Notes under the pieces: generated by a model
What the model saw: only the letters and a program-made list of their open reading frames with translations
Database searches by the model: none
What the model was told of the DNA's origin: nothing
In this document: positions 15,310-24,722 of the stretch, piece after piece
Position numbering within the stretch: the first letter of the stretch is position 1
How the letters are laid out: the number at the start of each line of letters is the position of its first letter
Assembly (NCBI GenBank): GCA_024413595.1
Contig: JAKSUC010000010.1
Coordinates: 1 to 64,000, forward strand
Direction of reading: 5' to 3'
Source of the DNA: Bacteroidales bacterium
GTDB taxonomy: Bacteria > Bacteroidota > Bacteroidia > Bacteroidales > UBA3824
Length of the DNA stretch: 64,000 bases
Position numbers and translations under genes: made by a program

Positions 15310-17259
15310 TTACCACAACCAAATATAAAGTATTGTAAGAATAACAATTACACCAATTGCGCCAATATTAAATGTACGGTCTGTACGGAAAATTGCTAAA
15401 TCTACACTTAATGCTTTTGGATCTTTTACTTTATCTTTTGCATTGCTACGCAAGTAGATAAACAATACTAAAAACATTGTTGCTAAGAAGAATATAGCTT
15501 CAAAACCATAATTTCTTAGGGTTTCATTTGTCATTGCAATTATACCAACCAAGTAGCATACTACTGAGCAGATTAACATAATTTTACCCCAGAAAAGTTG
15601 TGTTTTTATTGTGTGATTATCAATTTCGTTTGTTTCGTCAAGGTCATCTGGAACTGTTTTCTTGCTCATCAAAGAAATTGAGAAGAATAATATTACCAAT
15701 ACTACAAATACATATCCCATACGTAACAAGAATGGTACATCAGGCATTGCAAATTTGAATATGATTGAGAATAAGAATGTTCCTATTGCTGCTACAACTG
15801 CAGCTGTTCCTGAAGAACGTTTCCATAACAATCCTAAACCAAAGATGGTAACTACTCCTGGATATACAAATCCTGAATATTCTTGAATAACTTGGAATGC
15901 TTGATCGGCACCTCCCATTATTGGATATACTGCTATTAATGCTATTACTAAAGCTGCAACTGATGTTAAACGTCCTACTGTAACAAGTTTCTTTTCTGAT
16001 GCATCTTTATTAAAGAATTGTTTGTAAATATCCATTGTAAAAATGGTTGATGTGGAGTTAAACATTGATGCCAATGAAGATATTACTGCTGCTGCAAGGG
16101 CTGCAAATGATAACCCTTTAACAACAACTGGTGTAAAGTTTCTAATTAAGAATGGATAAGCATCATCTGAACGATCGATACTTCCTGCCAAATCTGCTTT
16201 TAACCCAGCACATTCTGGAGCATTCATAATGTAGAATGCGCAAACTCCTGGGATACAAACGATAAATGGAATTAAAATTTTCAAGAAAGCAGCGAAAATC
16301 ATACCTTTTTTAGCTTCTGCTAATGATTTTGCAGCTAAACCTTTTTGAATAATATATTGGTTAAAGCCCCAATATCCTAAGTTTGTTAACCAAAGAGCTC
16401 CTACAATTACAACTATACCTGGAATATCAAAATATGGATCTTTTGTTATATCAGCAATTTCTGGGTTACGTGAAACAACTAAATTAAAGTGTCGGTCGGC
16501 AGCATCTTGTGCTAGATAATCTTTAATATGACCTAATGCATCAATTGCACCACCAAATCCCATTCTTTCACCAATAACTGAAAGAGCAGCGTATGCTGTA
16601 ATTAAACCACCACCTACTAAGAAGGTTACTTGCATAACGTCGGTCCAAGCTACTGAACTTAAACCTCCATAAATTGAGTAAACACCAGCTATTAAGAATA
16701 AGAAAAGAATGATTACTAATAATGTGTAGTCAACATCCATTCCTAATAATTCTCCTGGTACAGCTGGTAAACCTAAAATTTGTTTAATTGCTAAAGCTCC
16801 TAACCAAGAAACTGAAGTTAAATTGATAAATACATAAAGGAATAACCAGAAAATTGAGAATGCTAAACCAACACCCCAATTATAACGATCACGCAAAAAT
16901 TGAGGAATTGTAAAAATTTTCTTTTCAATCATCAAAGGCAATAAAAATTTACCTACAACGATTAAAGTAGCTGCAGCCATCAATTCGTATGCTGCCATGG
17001 CTATACCTGAAACATAAGCTGAACCTGACATTCCAATAAATTGTTCAGCAGAAATATTTGCTGCAATAAGTGATGCACCAACTGCCCACCATGTCAGCGT
17101 ATTACCAGCTAGGAAATAGTCGGTAGAAGATTTTTCTTCTCCTTTTTTGCCTCTTGACAAAAATATTCCCAAGCCAACAAGACAAAGGATATATAAGCCG
17201 AAAATTACGTAATCAGCAGGCTTAAATCCATTGTTTTGTAATGCTTCGATTATACTCAT
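15310..17259 (-). CDS. SSS-family sodium:sugar symporter (arabinose)
   Basis: 649 residues and about 14 membrane helices. It opens with DYVIFGLYILCLVGLGIFLS and has the SSS signatures ANISAEQFIGMSGSAYVSGI, YGGLSSVAWTDVMQVTFLVGGG, GYWGFNQYIIQKGLAAKS and ISSLASMFNSTSTIFTMDIY, the latter bearing the Na2-site Ser/Thr pattern. It is an SglT-like inner-membrane sodium-sugar symporter; arabinose is inferred from the operon, as in the B. theta cluster. The mutarotase gene lies upstream, with a hairpin at 17292-17323 between them and a strong terminator after this gene. Confidence 0.93.
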   Translation of the reverse strand: MSIIEALQNNGFKPADYVIFGLYILCLVGLGIFLSRGKKGEEKSSTDYFLAGNTLTWWAVGASLIAANISAEQFIGMSGSAYVSGIAMAAYELMAAATLIVVGKFLLPLMIEKKIFTIPQFLRDRYNWGVGLAFSIFWLFLYVFINLTSVSWLGALAIKQILGLPAVPGELLGMDVDYTLLVIILFLFLIAGVYSIYGGLSSVAWTDVMQVTFLVGGGLITAYAALSVIGERMGFGGAIDALGHIKDYLAQDAADRHFNLVVSRNPEIADITKDPYFDIPGIVVIVGALWLTNLGYWGFNQYIIQKGLAAKSLAEAKKGMIFAAFLKILIPFIVCIPGVCAFYIMNAPECAGLKADLAGSIDRSDDAYPFLIRNFTPVVVKGLSFAALAAAVISSLASMFNSTSTIFTMDIYKQFFNKDASEKKLVTVGRLTSVAALVIALIAVYPIMGGADQAFQVIQEYSGFVYPGVVTIFGLGLLWKRSSGTAAVVAAIGTFLFSIIFKFAMPDVPFLLRMGYVFVVLVILFFSISLMSKKTVPDDLDETNEIDNHTIKTQLFWGKIMLICSVVCYLVGIIAMTNETLRNYGFEAIFFLATMFLVLFIYLRSNAKDKVKDPKALSVDLAIFRTDRTFNIGAIGVIVILTILYIWLW

Positions 17260-17291
17260 GATTTTATTTTATTGATTAAAAATTAGTAATT

Positions 17292-17323
17292 AACTTGATA
17301 CTGATTTTACTAAGTATCAAGTT
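17292..17323 (-). other. Intergenic hairpin between galM and the symporter gene
   Basis: AACTTGATACT pairs with AGTATCAAGTT around a 10-nt loop. There is no immediate T run on the minus strand, so it fits an mRNA-stabilising or processing hairpin better than a terminator. Confidence 0.55.
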
Positions 17324-17334
17324 GTTATGTTAAA

Positions 17335-18495
17335 TTATTTTTTTACACTAAATGCAAATTTACAATAACTATGATATGTTTCACCAGGATTTAAAGTAGC
17401 TGTAGGCCATTCTGTCATATTTGGTGAATTTGGATATTTTTGTGTTTCAAGACAAATTCCAGCATGTTTTTTATAAACAATACCAGCCTTTCCTGTAACA
17501 GTTCCGTCAAGGAAATTGCCTGAATAACATTGAATACCAGGTTCGTTTGTATAAACATCTAATTGAATTCCAGTTAATGGACTATAAAGTGAAGCAGCAA
17601 TTACAGAAGCATCACCTTTTGTTTCATCATTATAAGTGTTTAAACACCAGTTGTGGTCAAAACCATTACCAGTTTTTACTTGAGGATCACTCATATTGTC
17701 AATTTTGTCGCCAATTTCTGCCATTGTGTTCAAATCAAATGGAGTTCCAGCAACTGGAGCAATTTCACCAGTTGGAATCATGTGATCGTTAATTGGTGTG
17801 TAATTATCTGAATTGATGTATAAATGACAATTGTTGATTGTCATATTTGGATCACCATTCAAATTAAAATAACTATGATTTGTCATGTTGATTACAGTTG
17901 ATTTATCTGTTGTTGCGCTGTAATCAATTTCAAGTTCGTTGTTTTCTGTAAGTGTGTATTTTACAGTTGCAACAACATTACCAGGGAATAATCCATCACC
18001 ATCTGGACTATTATAAACTAAAGTAATAGATTGGTCATTTACTTCTTTTACTTCGTAAATTTTGTATTGCCATCCTTTAAAACCACCATGAAGACAGTTT
18101 ACACCATCATTACTTTCTAGTTTTACAGTATCTCCGTTCAATACATATCTTGAACTATCAATTCTGTTTGCATAACGACCAATTGATGCTCCAAAATCTG
18201 AAGGTACTGAAACATAAGATGCAACATTGTCAAAACCTAATACTACATCTTTTGCTTCTCCGTTTTTGTCATTTATACTAAATGAAACCAAACGTCCACC
18301 AAAATTAGTTATTGCAGCTACTGTTCCTTTGGTGTTTTTTAGGAAATAAAGACCTGTTTTTTGTCCATCAATTGTTGAATCAAATTTTACAGGATCAACA
18401 AATGTTTTTGAACATTGATTTGAACATGAAGATGATAATAAGGTAGCTCCTATTAAACATCCACTTAACATTAATTTAAATTGTTTTTTATTCAT
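17335..18495 (-). CDS. galM: Lipoprotein aldose 1-epimerase (mutarotase)
   Basis: 386 residues from the ATG at 18495. The reading frame is open to 18558, but the later Met begins a lipoprotein signal (MNKKQFKLMLSGCLIG, then LLSSSC), whereas the 21 extra residues look non-coding. Galactose mutarotase motifs are present: VVLGFDNVASYV, FGASIGRYANRID, CLHGGFKGWQYKIY (His), MTNHSYFNLNGDP (His) and the C-terminal GICLETQKYPNSPN (Glu). It interconverts sugar anomers, probably in the periplasm, feeding the SSS symporter. It is first in the arabinose cluster. Confidence 0.92.
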   Translation of the reverse strand: MNKKQFKLMLSGCLIGATLLSSSCSNQCSKTFVDPVKFDSTIDGQKTGLYFLKNTKGTVAAITNFGGRLVSFSINDKNGEAKDVVLGFDNVASYVSVPSDFGASIGRYANRIDSSRYVLNGDTVKLESNDGVNCLHGGFKGWQYKIYEVKEVNDQSITLVYNSPDGDGLFPGNVVATVKYTLTENNELEIDYSATTDKSTVINMTNHSYFNLNGDPNMTINNCHLYINSDNYTPINDHMIPTGEIAPVAGTPFDLNTMAEIGDKIDNMSDPQVKTGNGFDHNWCLNTYNDETKGDASVIAASLYSPLTGIQLDVYTNEPGIQCYSGNFLDGTVTGKAGIVYKKHAGICLETQKYPNSPNMTEWPTATLNPGETYHSYCKFAFSVKK

Positions 18496-18945
18496 TGTTC
18501 TAAAAGTTGGAATTGAATTAAAATAATGTGAAAATTTTGAGTGTAAATCTACAATCATTTTTTGAATTTTTAGCTAAAAAAAGTGTTTTTTTTCGATATA
18601 ATTGATTTTTTTTATTTTTAACTTGTATATCTCGCTGAGTTTTAGATATTAACATTAACATAATATTGTTATTTTTTTTTAGTTATTTTAAAAATTTAAT
18701 TTTTACTGAATATTAATTATGTTGAATTAATACAAAAAATATGTTTTTACACCTTATTATATTATACAAAATATTAGCTAAAAAATTGTGAATATAAATT
18801 TGTTAAAAAAAATTGATAATCTATTTTTCAATAAATTTAATAATTTCTTGTTTTTTCAAAAAATAATATAGATATTTGTACGTATGTTAAAATAATTATT
18901 TTTTATTATTAATAACTAATCTAAAAATTTAAAACAAATATATAA
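18496..18945. promoter_or_regulatory. Divergent control region, galM versus terD operon
   Basis: 450 bp without a gene. An imperfect palindrome AACATAATATTGTT near 18656-18669 and the CTCGCTGAG stretch near 18632 are the only structured parts seen. Either could be a regulator site, but no AraR motif was confirmed. TAGATATTTG near 18871 resembles, but does not match, a -7 box toward the Ter operon. Confidence 0.3.
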
Positions 18946-20409
18946 ATGTCTTTGAATATAAGAAAAGGTGATAATATACAAGTAGATTTAAAAAATCTCA
19001 CTGTTGAGATTGGTTGGAAAACAGATGAAGTTCAACCTCCTTACGATTTAGACGTGTCGGCTTTTTTGCTTGATAATAATGGAAAAATGAATAATTCTGA
19101 TGATTTAGTTTTTTATAACTCATCTAATTTTATTGAAACTGAAGATGGTAAAAAATGTCCATGCTCTTACGATAAAAGTGTTGTTCTTTCTCCTGACGAT
19201 TTTGGTGAAAATAAATCGGTTACTAATTTCGAAGAATTTATCAATATAAATTTAGATGATACTACAAATGAAGTAAAAGAAATTGTTTTTGCTACAAGCA
19301 TATATTGGGAACCTTCTGATCAAAACGATGACTTCCTAAAAAAACGTATCTATTATAACTTTGGACAAGTTCGTGACGCATATATTCAAATAAAAAATGC
19401 TGACGACAACGACTCTGTTATTGCACGTTACGATTTAAACGAAGACTTTTCTTCCGCTAAAGGTGTTGTTTTTGGTAAACTTTATCGCGAAAGTGATATT
19501 TGGCAATTTGAAGCTTTAGGCGACGCTTTTGTTGATGGTTTAAAACCAATGGTTGATAAATATACTTCGCTTGTTATTGACATTAAAAAGAATCACAAAA
19601 TTGAACGTCCTATTGTTGTTGCTCAAAAGAAAAAAAATCAAACATCTTTTAATCAACCTCAAAAGTCTGTTTTTGAACAACCAAGAGTTTTCAATTTCCC
19701 TGATCCTGCAAACAAACATAACAATACTAATTTCAATAATAATCCTAGTATTATTTCTAGTCAAAATCCATTACCAGTAGATTTTACTATAGAATGTAAT
19801 TGGGACCAAGCTCAAATTCCTTACACTGCAAATGTTGTTGATAAACCTGGATTTTTAGGGTTGTTTAAAAAATCGCACCAAGAAACTCGTTATAATTTAA
19901 TTGACACTGATGTAGATTTAAGTTGTATTGTACTTGATGCAAATAAAAATATTATAGATAATATATATTCGCCTTTATACAGAGTTGAATATCTTGCAAA
20001 ATTTGGTCTTCCTACTGGAAAAAGCGTTTTCAAAGATCAATCTTTAGTTTTAATGGTTGATGAAAGTAAAAAAACTAAAGATTTTAAATCTGAAGCTATC
20101 ACTGGTAAATTGACTAATATTTCAAGTGCTGCACAACAAATTTATTTCTTTATAAATAATTATGGCACTTCTGATTTTGCTTCTATTACAAAAACATCAA
20201 TATATGTTTACGAAGGTAGTCCTTTGGATATCAAACAAATATATAGCAACAATCCAATTACTGGCGACCAACGTTTCAGAGGCAAAAATGCAATAGTTAT
20301 TTGTCGTCTTGTTCGTCGTCAAAAATGGGAATTAGAAGATATTTATGATGGATATAACGATAAAGATATCTGTCAAACAATTAATAGAATTTTAACAAAC
20401 TACAATTAA
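18946..20409 (+). CDS. terD: Double TerD-domain protein
   Basis: 487 residues. Residues 1-200 form a TerD domain (IRKGDNIQVDLKN, WKTDEVQPPYDLDVSAFLLD with the calcium-binding DLD motif, DLVFYNSSN, NLDDTTNEVKEIVFATSIY). A Gln/Asn-rich linker (about 225-285) leads to a second, more divergent TerD-like domain (about 290-470: VDFTIECNWDQ, NLIDTDVDLSCIVLDANKNI, DQSLVLMVDES, QQIYFFINNYG). It is the first gene of a five-gene TerY-P operon, the module linking TerD, vWA proteins, PP2C and a kinase in a cytoplasmic stress or signalling system. Its role in tellurite or phage response here is unknown. Confidence 0.88.
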   Translation: MSLNIRKGDNIQVDLKNLTVEIGWKTDEVQPPYDLDVSAFLLDNNGKMNNSDDLVFYNSSNFIETEDGKKCPCSYDKSVVLSPDDFGENKSVTNFEEFININLDDTTNEVKEIVFATSIYWEPSDQNDDFLKKRIYYNFGQVRDAYIQIKNADDNDSVIARYDLNEDFSSAKGVVFGKLYRESDIWQFEALGDAFVDGLKPMVDKYTSLVIDIKKNHKIERPIVVAQKKKNQTSFNQPQKSVFEQPRVFNFPDPANKHNNTNFNNNPSIISSQNPLPVDFTIECNWDQAQIPYTANVVDKPGFLGLFKKSHQETRYNLIDTDVDLSCIVLDANKNIIDNIYSPLYRVEYLAKFGLPTGKSVFKDQSLVLMVDESKKTKDFKSEAITGKLTNISSAAQQIYFFINNYGTSDFASITKTSIYVYEGSPLDIKQIYSNNPITGDQRFRGKNAIVICRLVRRQKWELEDIYDGYNDKDICQTINRILTNYN

Positions 20410-20415
20410 TAAATT

Positions 20416-21051
20416 ATGAGAAGATTACCAGTTTATTTAGTATTAGATACATCTGCATCTATGCAAGGTGAACCTATTGCTGCTGTTCGTCGTGGTGTAA
20501 AAACTCTTATTGACACACTTCGTACAGATCCTTACGCCTTAGAAACTGCATTTTTAAGTATAATAACTTTCAATACAAATGCTCATTTAGCAATGCCATT
20601 AACAGAATTAATGTCGTTTAAAGAACCTGATTTAAACGCTTCTGGTTGTACTGCTTTAGGCGAAGCCCTTGAATTATTGTCTGTTAAAAGTGATATTGAC
20701 GTCATAAAAACTGATCAAAATGTTAAAGGTGACTGGAAACCTTTAGTTTTTATTATGACTGACGGTGCTCCTACTGATGATTATCGTTATGGTTTAGCTG
20801 AATTTAAAAAACGTAAATTTGGTATGGTTGTAGCATGTGCTGCTGGTCGAAATGCTAATATCAATGTATTGAAAAAAATAACTGACAATGTTGTTCAACT
20901 TGAAACTGCTGACTCTAGAACTATTAGCGCATTCTTTAAATGGGTTTCTGCTTCTGTTAGCACATCAAGTATGAAAATTGAATCTGGAGCTGAAACGGGT
21001 TTGCTTAGCGAATTACCACCACCTCCTCCTGAAATCAATGTTGTCATTTAA
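20416..21051 (+). CDS. vWA (TerY-like) protein 1
   Basis: 211 residues forming one von Willebrand A domain with a complete MIDAS: YLVLDTSASMQGEPI (DxSxS), GCTALGEAL (Thr) and FIMTDGAPTDD (Asp). The C-terminus (SELPPPPPEINVVI) is a proline-rich tail. It is TerY-like, a metal-dependent protein-binding partner in Ter complexes. It starts 6 bp after terD and is paralogous to the next gene. Confidence 0.92.
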   Translation: MRRLPVYLVLDTSASMQGEPIAAVRRGVKTLIDTLRTDPYALETAFLSIITFNTNAHLAMPLTELMSFKEPDLNASGCTALGEALELLSVKSDIDVIKTDQNVKGDWKPLVFIMTDGAPTDDYRYGLAEFKKRKFGMVVACAAGRNANINVLKKITDNVVQLETADSRTISAFFKWVSASVSTSSMKIESGAETGLLSELPPPPPEINVVI

Positions 21052-21062
21052 TTTATTTTAAA

Positions 21063-21698
21063 ATGAGACGTTTACCAGTTTATATTTTAATTGATACGTC
21101 GGGTTCAATGAAAGGGGAACCAATCGAAGCTGTTAAGGTGTGTTTGTCGGATATGTTTTCTACTTTAAAAAACGATCCTTATTCACTTGAAACGGTTTGG
21201 GTTAGTGTTATTACTTTTAACAAAGAAGCTCAAGTTCTTTTCCCTTTAACTGAACTTGACAAAATTGTTGTTCCTAAAATTTCAGTTCCTGATGATGGAC
21301 CTACTCACATTGGGCGTGCTTTAGAATTATTGTGCAATCAATATGACGCTGAAGTGCGAAATACTAATGTTGAACAAAAAGGTGATTGGAGACCTCTTTT
21401 ATTTATATTAACAGACGGAAAACCTTCTGACATATTGCATTATAACAATATGGTAGAAGAAGTTAAATTGCGAAAATTTGGAAATATTTTTGCTTGTGCT
21501 GCTGGTATGAAAGCAAAAAAAGAACCTTTACTCCAATTAACTTCTAATGTATTAGAAAGTGCTTCTATCGATGCAGGTACTTTTAAACAATTTTTCCAAT
21601 ACGTAAGTGTTACTATTACTGAAGGTGGTAAAAGTGTTCAAATGACTCCTGACATTGACAATCCACCTGAAGAAATAGAAATTCAACTTGACTTTTAA
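21063..21698 (+). CDS. vWA (TerY-like) protein 2
   Basis: 211 residues, the same length as the preceding paralogue and sharing MRRLPVY at its start, with MIDAS motifs LIDTSGSMKGEPIEAV, GPTHIGRALE and LFILTDGKPSDI. It ends PPEEIEIQLDF. The pair probably arose by tandem duplication. The third gene of the TerY-P operon, it presumably scaffolds the phosphatase and kinase encoded next. Confidence 0.92.
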   Translation: MRRLPVYILIDTSGSMKGEPIEAVKVCLSDMFSTLKNDPYSLETVWVSVITFNKEAQVLFPLTELDKIVVPKISVPDDGPTHIGRALELLCNQYDAEVRNTNVEQKGDWRPLLFILTDGKPSDILHYNNMVEEVKLRKFGNIFACAAGMKAKKEPLLQLTSNVLESASIDAGTFKQFFQYVSVTITEGGKSVQMTPDIDNPPEEIEIQLDF

Positions 21699-21712
21699 TT
21701 TGATAGTTTAAA

Positions 21713-22957
21713 ATGAGTTTTACACCTAATATCCCTAATGCTTCGGTTAATAAAGAGTATTCTTATCTTATAACTTTTCCACCTATTTACCATGGTATTG
21801 TAATTAGTGGAATTGATAAAGATGAAATTGGTTTAGAAATCGAATCTATCACAGAAAATAGTTTTAAAATTTTTGGAACTCCTATTAAGAGTGGAACCAT
21901 TGAAATTAAAGTAAAATATATTCAAGAAGGTTTATTTTCTAATAAATCAAAAGAAGAAATTTTTGAATTGATTATCAATCCTGACCCTCGTGATTTATGG
22001 AAAGATTTACCTGTTCCTGATGATATTGAATACAAAAAAGAAAACGAATTTACAAAATGCGTTATTCCTCAAAAAGAGGGACTTAAAAATGTTATAGCAG
22101 CTAGTAAAAGAGGGCGTTCGCATGCTCAAGAAGCTAAATCGAGAGACGATCATTTTAAAATTACTTTCAACCCAGATAATGAATGGTATATTTTAGCTGT
22201 GGCTGATGGTGCGGGTTCTGCTGAATTTTCTCGCGAAGGTGCTAGAATTGCTTGCGAAACTGTTTGGGAATTTTGTAATCAAAAACTTTCTGAAAATCAA
22301 GATTTTGATAATGCAATCATCGCATATAAACAAGCTGCTGACTCTAAAGATGAAGCCAAAGAACTAGAAGCTCGTAAAGTTATTGGAAATCAATTATATT
22401 CGCTTTTAGTTATGGCTGCATATAAAGCTCATGTTGCTATCAACAAAGAAGCTACACAAAAAGAACGTCAAGCTAAAGCATATTCTACAACTCTTTTGTT
22501 GTCGGTGGTTAAAAAATTTGATTTTGGTTGGTTTACGTCCGCTTTTTGGATTGGTGACGGAGCTATTTGTTTGTTTGATATGAATAACAAAACTGCAAAA
22601 TTGCTTGGTATACCTGACGAAGGTGAATATTCTGGACAAACTCGTTTTGTTACAATGTCTGAAGTTTTCACCGATAGCACTGCTTTGTTTAAAAGATTAA
22701 GATTTAATATCGTTGACGATTTTACTGCATTATTTTTAATGAGTGACGGTGTTAGTGATCCTATGTTTGAAACCGATTTTAATCTTAACAATTACGATAA
22801 GTGGGTTGAATTTTATAAAAATATAACTGAAAATCAAGAAAATCCTGTTGATTTAAGTCACGAAAAATCTGAAGAGGCTAAACAAGCTCTTCTTAATTGG
22901 TTGAATTTCTGGTCGCCAGGTAATCATGATGACAGAACAATAGCAATTCTTTATTAA
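21713..22957 (+). CDS. PP2C phosphatase with N-terminal Ig-like domain
   Basis: 414 residues. Residues 1-95 resemble a putative-Ig/cadherin-like domain (PNASVNKEYSYLITFPPIYH, FKIFGTPIKSGTIEIKVKYI). Residues about 130-410 are a PP2C Ser/Thr phosphatase with metal-binding motifs SRDDHFKI, ILAVADGAGSAEFSREGARI, AFWIGDGAICLFD, ALFLMSDGVSDP and NHDDRTIAILY. The fourth gene of the TerY-P operon, it probably opposes the kinase encoded 6 bp downstream. Confidence 0.93.
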   Translation: MSFTPNIPNASVNKEYSYLITFPPIYHGIVISGIDKDEIGLEIESITENSFKIFGTPIKSGTIEIKVKYIQEGLFSNKSKEEIFELIINPDPRDLWKDLPVPDDIEYKKENEFTKCVIPQKEGLKNVIAASKRGRSHAQEAKSRDDHFKITFNPDNEWYILAVADGAGSAEFSREGARIACETVWEFCNQKLSENQDFDNAIIAYKQAADSKDEAKELEARKVIGNQLYSLLVMAAYKAHVAINKEATQKERQAKAYSTTLLLSVVKKFDFGWFTSAFWIGDGAICLFDMNNKTAKLLGIPDEGEYSGQTRFVTMSEVFTDSTALFKRLRFNIVDDFTALFLMSDGVSDPMFETDFNLNNYDKWVEFYKNITENQENPVDLSHEKSEEAKQALLNWLNFWSPGNHDDRTIAILY

Positions 22958-22963
22958 TCTATT

Positions 22964-24445
22964 ATGTCACAGTTAATTACAGTTAAAGCTACTGACGGAA
23001 CATATTTCGATTTTATCGACGAAGTTATTGGTTCGGGGGCTATGAAAGACGTTTATTTCAGTCCTGATCATAAGTATGTTGTTGGTTTTTTTAGAAATAA
23101 TCAAGACGGTCGTTCTATCGACCGATTAATGAATATTGTTGGAATATATCGCGACAAGATTTTTAAACAAGCTGGTGGTGATTATTTCAAAGATTATTTT
23201 TGTTGGCCTGAAAAACTTGTTGAATGGAATGGTAAAATTGGCGTTGTTTGTCCTGCTTACAATAAAAAGTTTTTCTTTGAATCTGGAATGTTTAAAGGAA
23301 AAGAGAAGGAGGGCAAATGGTTTGCTTCGGCTAAACTTCGCAATAAATTTCTTCCAGCAAGTGAAAAGGGTACTTGGTTAAATTATCTTCAAATTTGTAT
23401 TAGAATAGCGCGTGCTGTACGTCGTTTACATGCTGCTGGTTTGGCTCATTCTGACCTTTCTTATAAGAATGTTTTAGTTGATCCTCAAACTGGTAGTGCT
23501 TGTATTATCGACTGCGATGGTCTTGTTGTTCCTGGTAAATATCCTCCCGACGTGGCTGGTTCTCCTGATTTTATTGCTCCTGAAGTTATGCAAACAAAAA
23601 CTTTAAAAGTGGGAGATCCTAACAAAGCTTTACCTAGTATTTATACCGACCGTCACGCTTTGGCGGTGCTTATTTATATGTATTTGCTTTATCGTCATCC
23701 TCTTCGTGGCGGAAAAGTTTTCAACACTGATCCAGCTAAAGATGAAGAACTTGCAATGGGTAAATTCGCTTTGTTTATCGAACATCCAACAGACTTTTCT
23801 AACCGTCCTAATTATAAGCAAATTTCAGAAAGTGAAATGCCTCAAAGTGACATCGACAAACGTCCATACACTCTTGTGGGACCATATCTAAAAGCTCTTT
23901 TTGATCGTGCTTTTATCGAAGGTCTTCACAATCCTGAAAAACGTCCTAGTGCTGCTGAATGGGAAGATGCTCTTGTTAAAACTGCCGATTTAGTTGTTCA
24001 GTGTAACAATTCTAAATGCGATAGTCATTGGTTCGTTTTTAACAATAACGAAAAATGTCAATGTCCTTTCTGTGGCGCTAAATTTAAGGAAAAAGTTCCA
24101 ATTTTTAATTTTTATTATTCTAAGAGTAAAGGAACTTTCCGCCCTGAAAATTATAGTTTAGTTATTCATGATAACGGACCGTTATTTACTTGGCATGTAA
24201 ATAGATACGTTACACCTAATGAAAAAATTAACGCTAAAGACAAAGTTCCAGTTGGTGATTTCCATTGTCAAAGAGGTAATTGGTATTTTGTTAATCGTTC
24301 GCTTGAATCTCTCTGGGATTTTTCTAATTCTGAAAAGAAACATATTAAACCTGGAGAACAAGTTGAATTAAAACAAGGTCAAAAACTGCTTTTAACAACA
24401 GAAGAAGGAGGCCGTTTAGCAATTGTTCAATTCTCTGAAAATTAA
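22964..24445 (+). CDS. TerY-P protein kinase with zinc ribbon
   Basis: 493 residues. A kinase domain (about 15-330) has GSGAMKDVYF as a degenerate glycine loop, LAHSDLSYKNVLVD as the catalytic loop and IIDCDGLVV in place of DFG, then SPDFIAPEVMQ. A canonical beta-3 Lys is not apparent (KYVVGFFRNN). A zinc ribbon follows near 345-370 (CNNSKC ... CQCPFC), and the final 115 residues look FHA-like (YSLVIHDNG, GDFHCQRGNWYFVNRS). The last gene of the TerY-P operon. Confidence 0.9.
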   Translation: MSQLITVKATDGTYFDFIDEVIGSGAMKDVYFSPDHKYVVGFFRNNQDGRSIDRLMNIVGIYRDKIFKQAGGDYFKDYFCWPEKLVEWNGKIGVVCPAYNKKFFFESGMFKGKEKEGKWFASAKLRNKFLPASEKGTWLNYLQICIRIARAVRRLHAAGLAHSDLSYKNVLVDPQTGSACIIDCDGLVVPGKYPPDVAGSPDFIAPEVMQTKTLKVGDPNKALPSIYTDRHALAVLIYMYLLYRHPLRGGKVFNTDPAKDEELAMGKFALFIEHPTDFSNRPNYKQISESEMPQSDIDKRPYTLVGPYLKALFDRAFIEGLHNPEKRPSAAEWEDALVKTADLVVQCNNSKCDSHWFVFNNNEKCQCPFCGAKFKEKVPIFNFYYSKSKGTFRPENYSLVIHDNGPLFTWHVNRYVTPNEKINAKDKVPVGDFHCQRGNWYFVNRSLESLWDFSNSEKKHIKPGEQVELKQGQKLLLTTEEGGRLAIVQFSEN

Positions 24446-24461
24446 TATTTTATGTATAATC

Positions 24462-24491
24462 AACTGTCTAAAAATTTATTTTTAGACAGTT
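24462..24491 (+). terminator. Terminator of the TerY-P operon
   Basis: AACTGTCTAAAA pairs with TTTTAGACAGTT, followed by a long T run. Confidence 0.9.
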
Positions 24492-24510
24492 TTTTTTTTA
24501 ACATCTCTCT

Positions 24511-24722
24511 TAATACATTATATTTCTAAAGTTTCTACATATAGAAAACTAAAAAATATTAAACCTAGTTATACTCCAATCGTTATATCAAAAAATAATT
24601 TAATGATTAAAATTAAATGTAATGATTTGAATATAATTATTACAGATTTTTCAACAAATAATGAATTTCAAAAATCTATAATTCAAATAAGCCATGTTAC
24701 CAACTCTGAAAATATCAAATAA
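24511..24722 (+). pseudogene. C-terminal remnant, array A copy 1
   Basis: In frame it reads YISKVSTYRKLKNIKPSYTP, continues through FSTNNEFQKSIIQ, and ends ISHVTNSENIK with a stop. This matches the C-terminus of the next copy (VKYRETKNIKP..., IEISHVTNSENIK, stop at 26307). No start or upstream domain remains. Its last 29 nt overlap the start of the next copy in another frame. Confidence 0.8.

Noticed and set aside
18496-18558. 21-residue extension of the mutarotase
   Set aside because: It would put the lipoprotein signal and lipobox in mid-protein.
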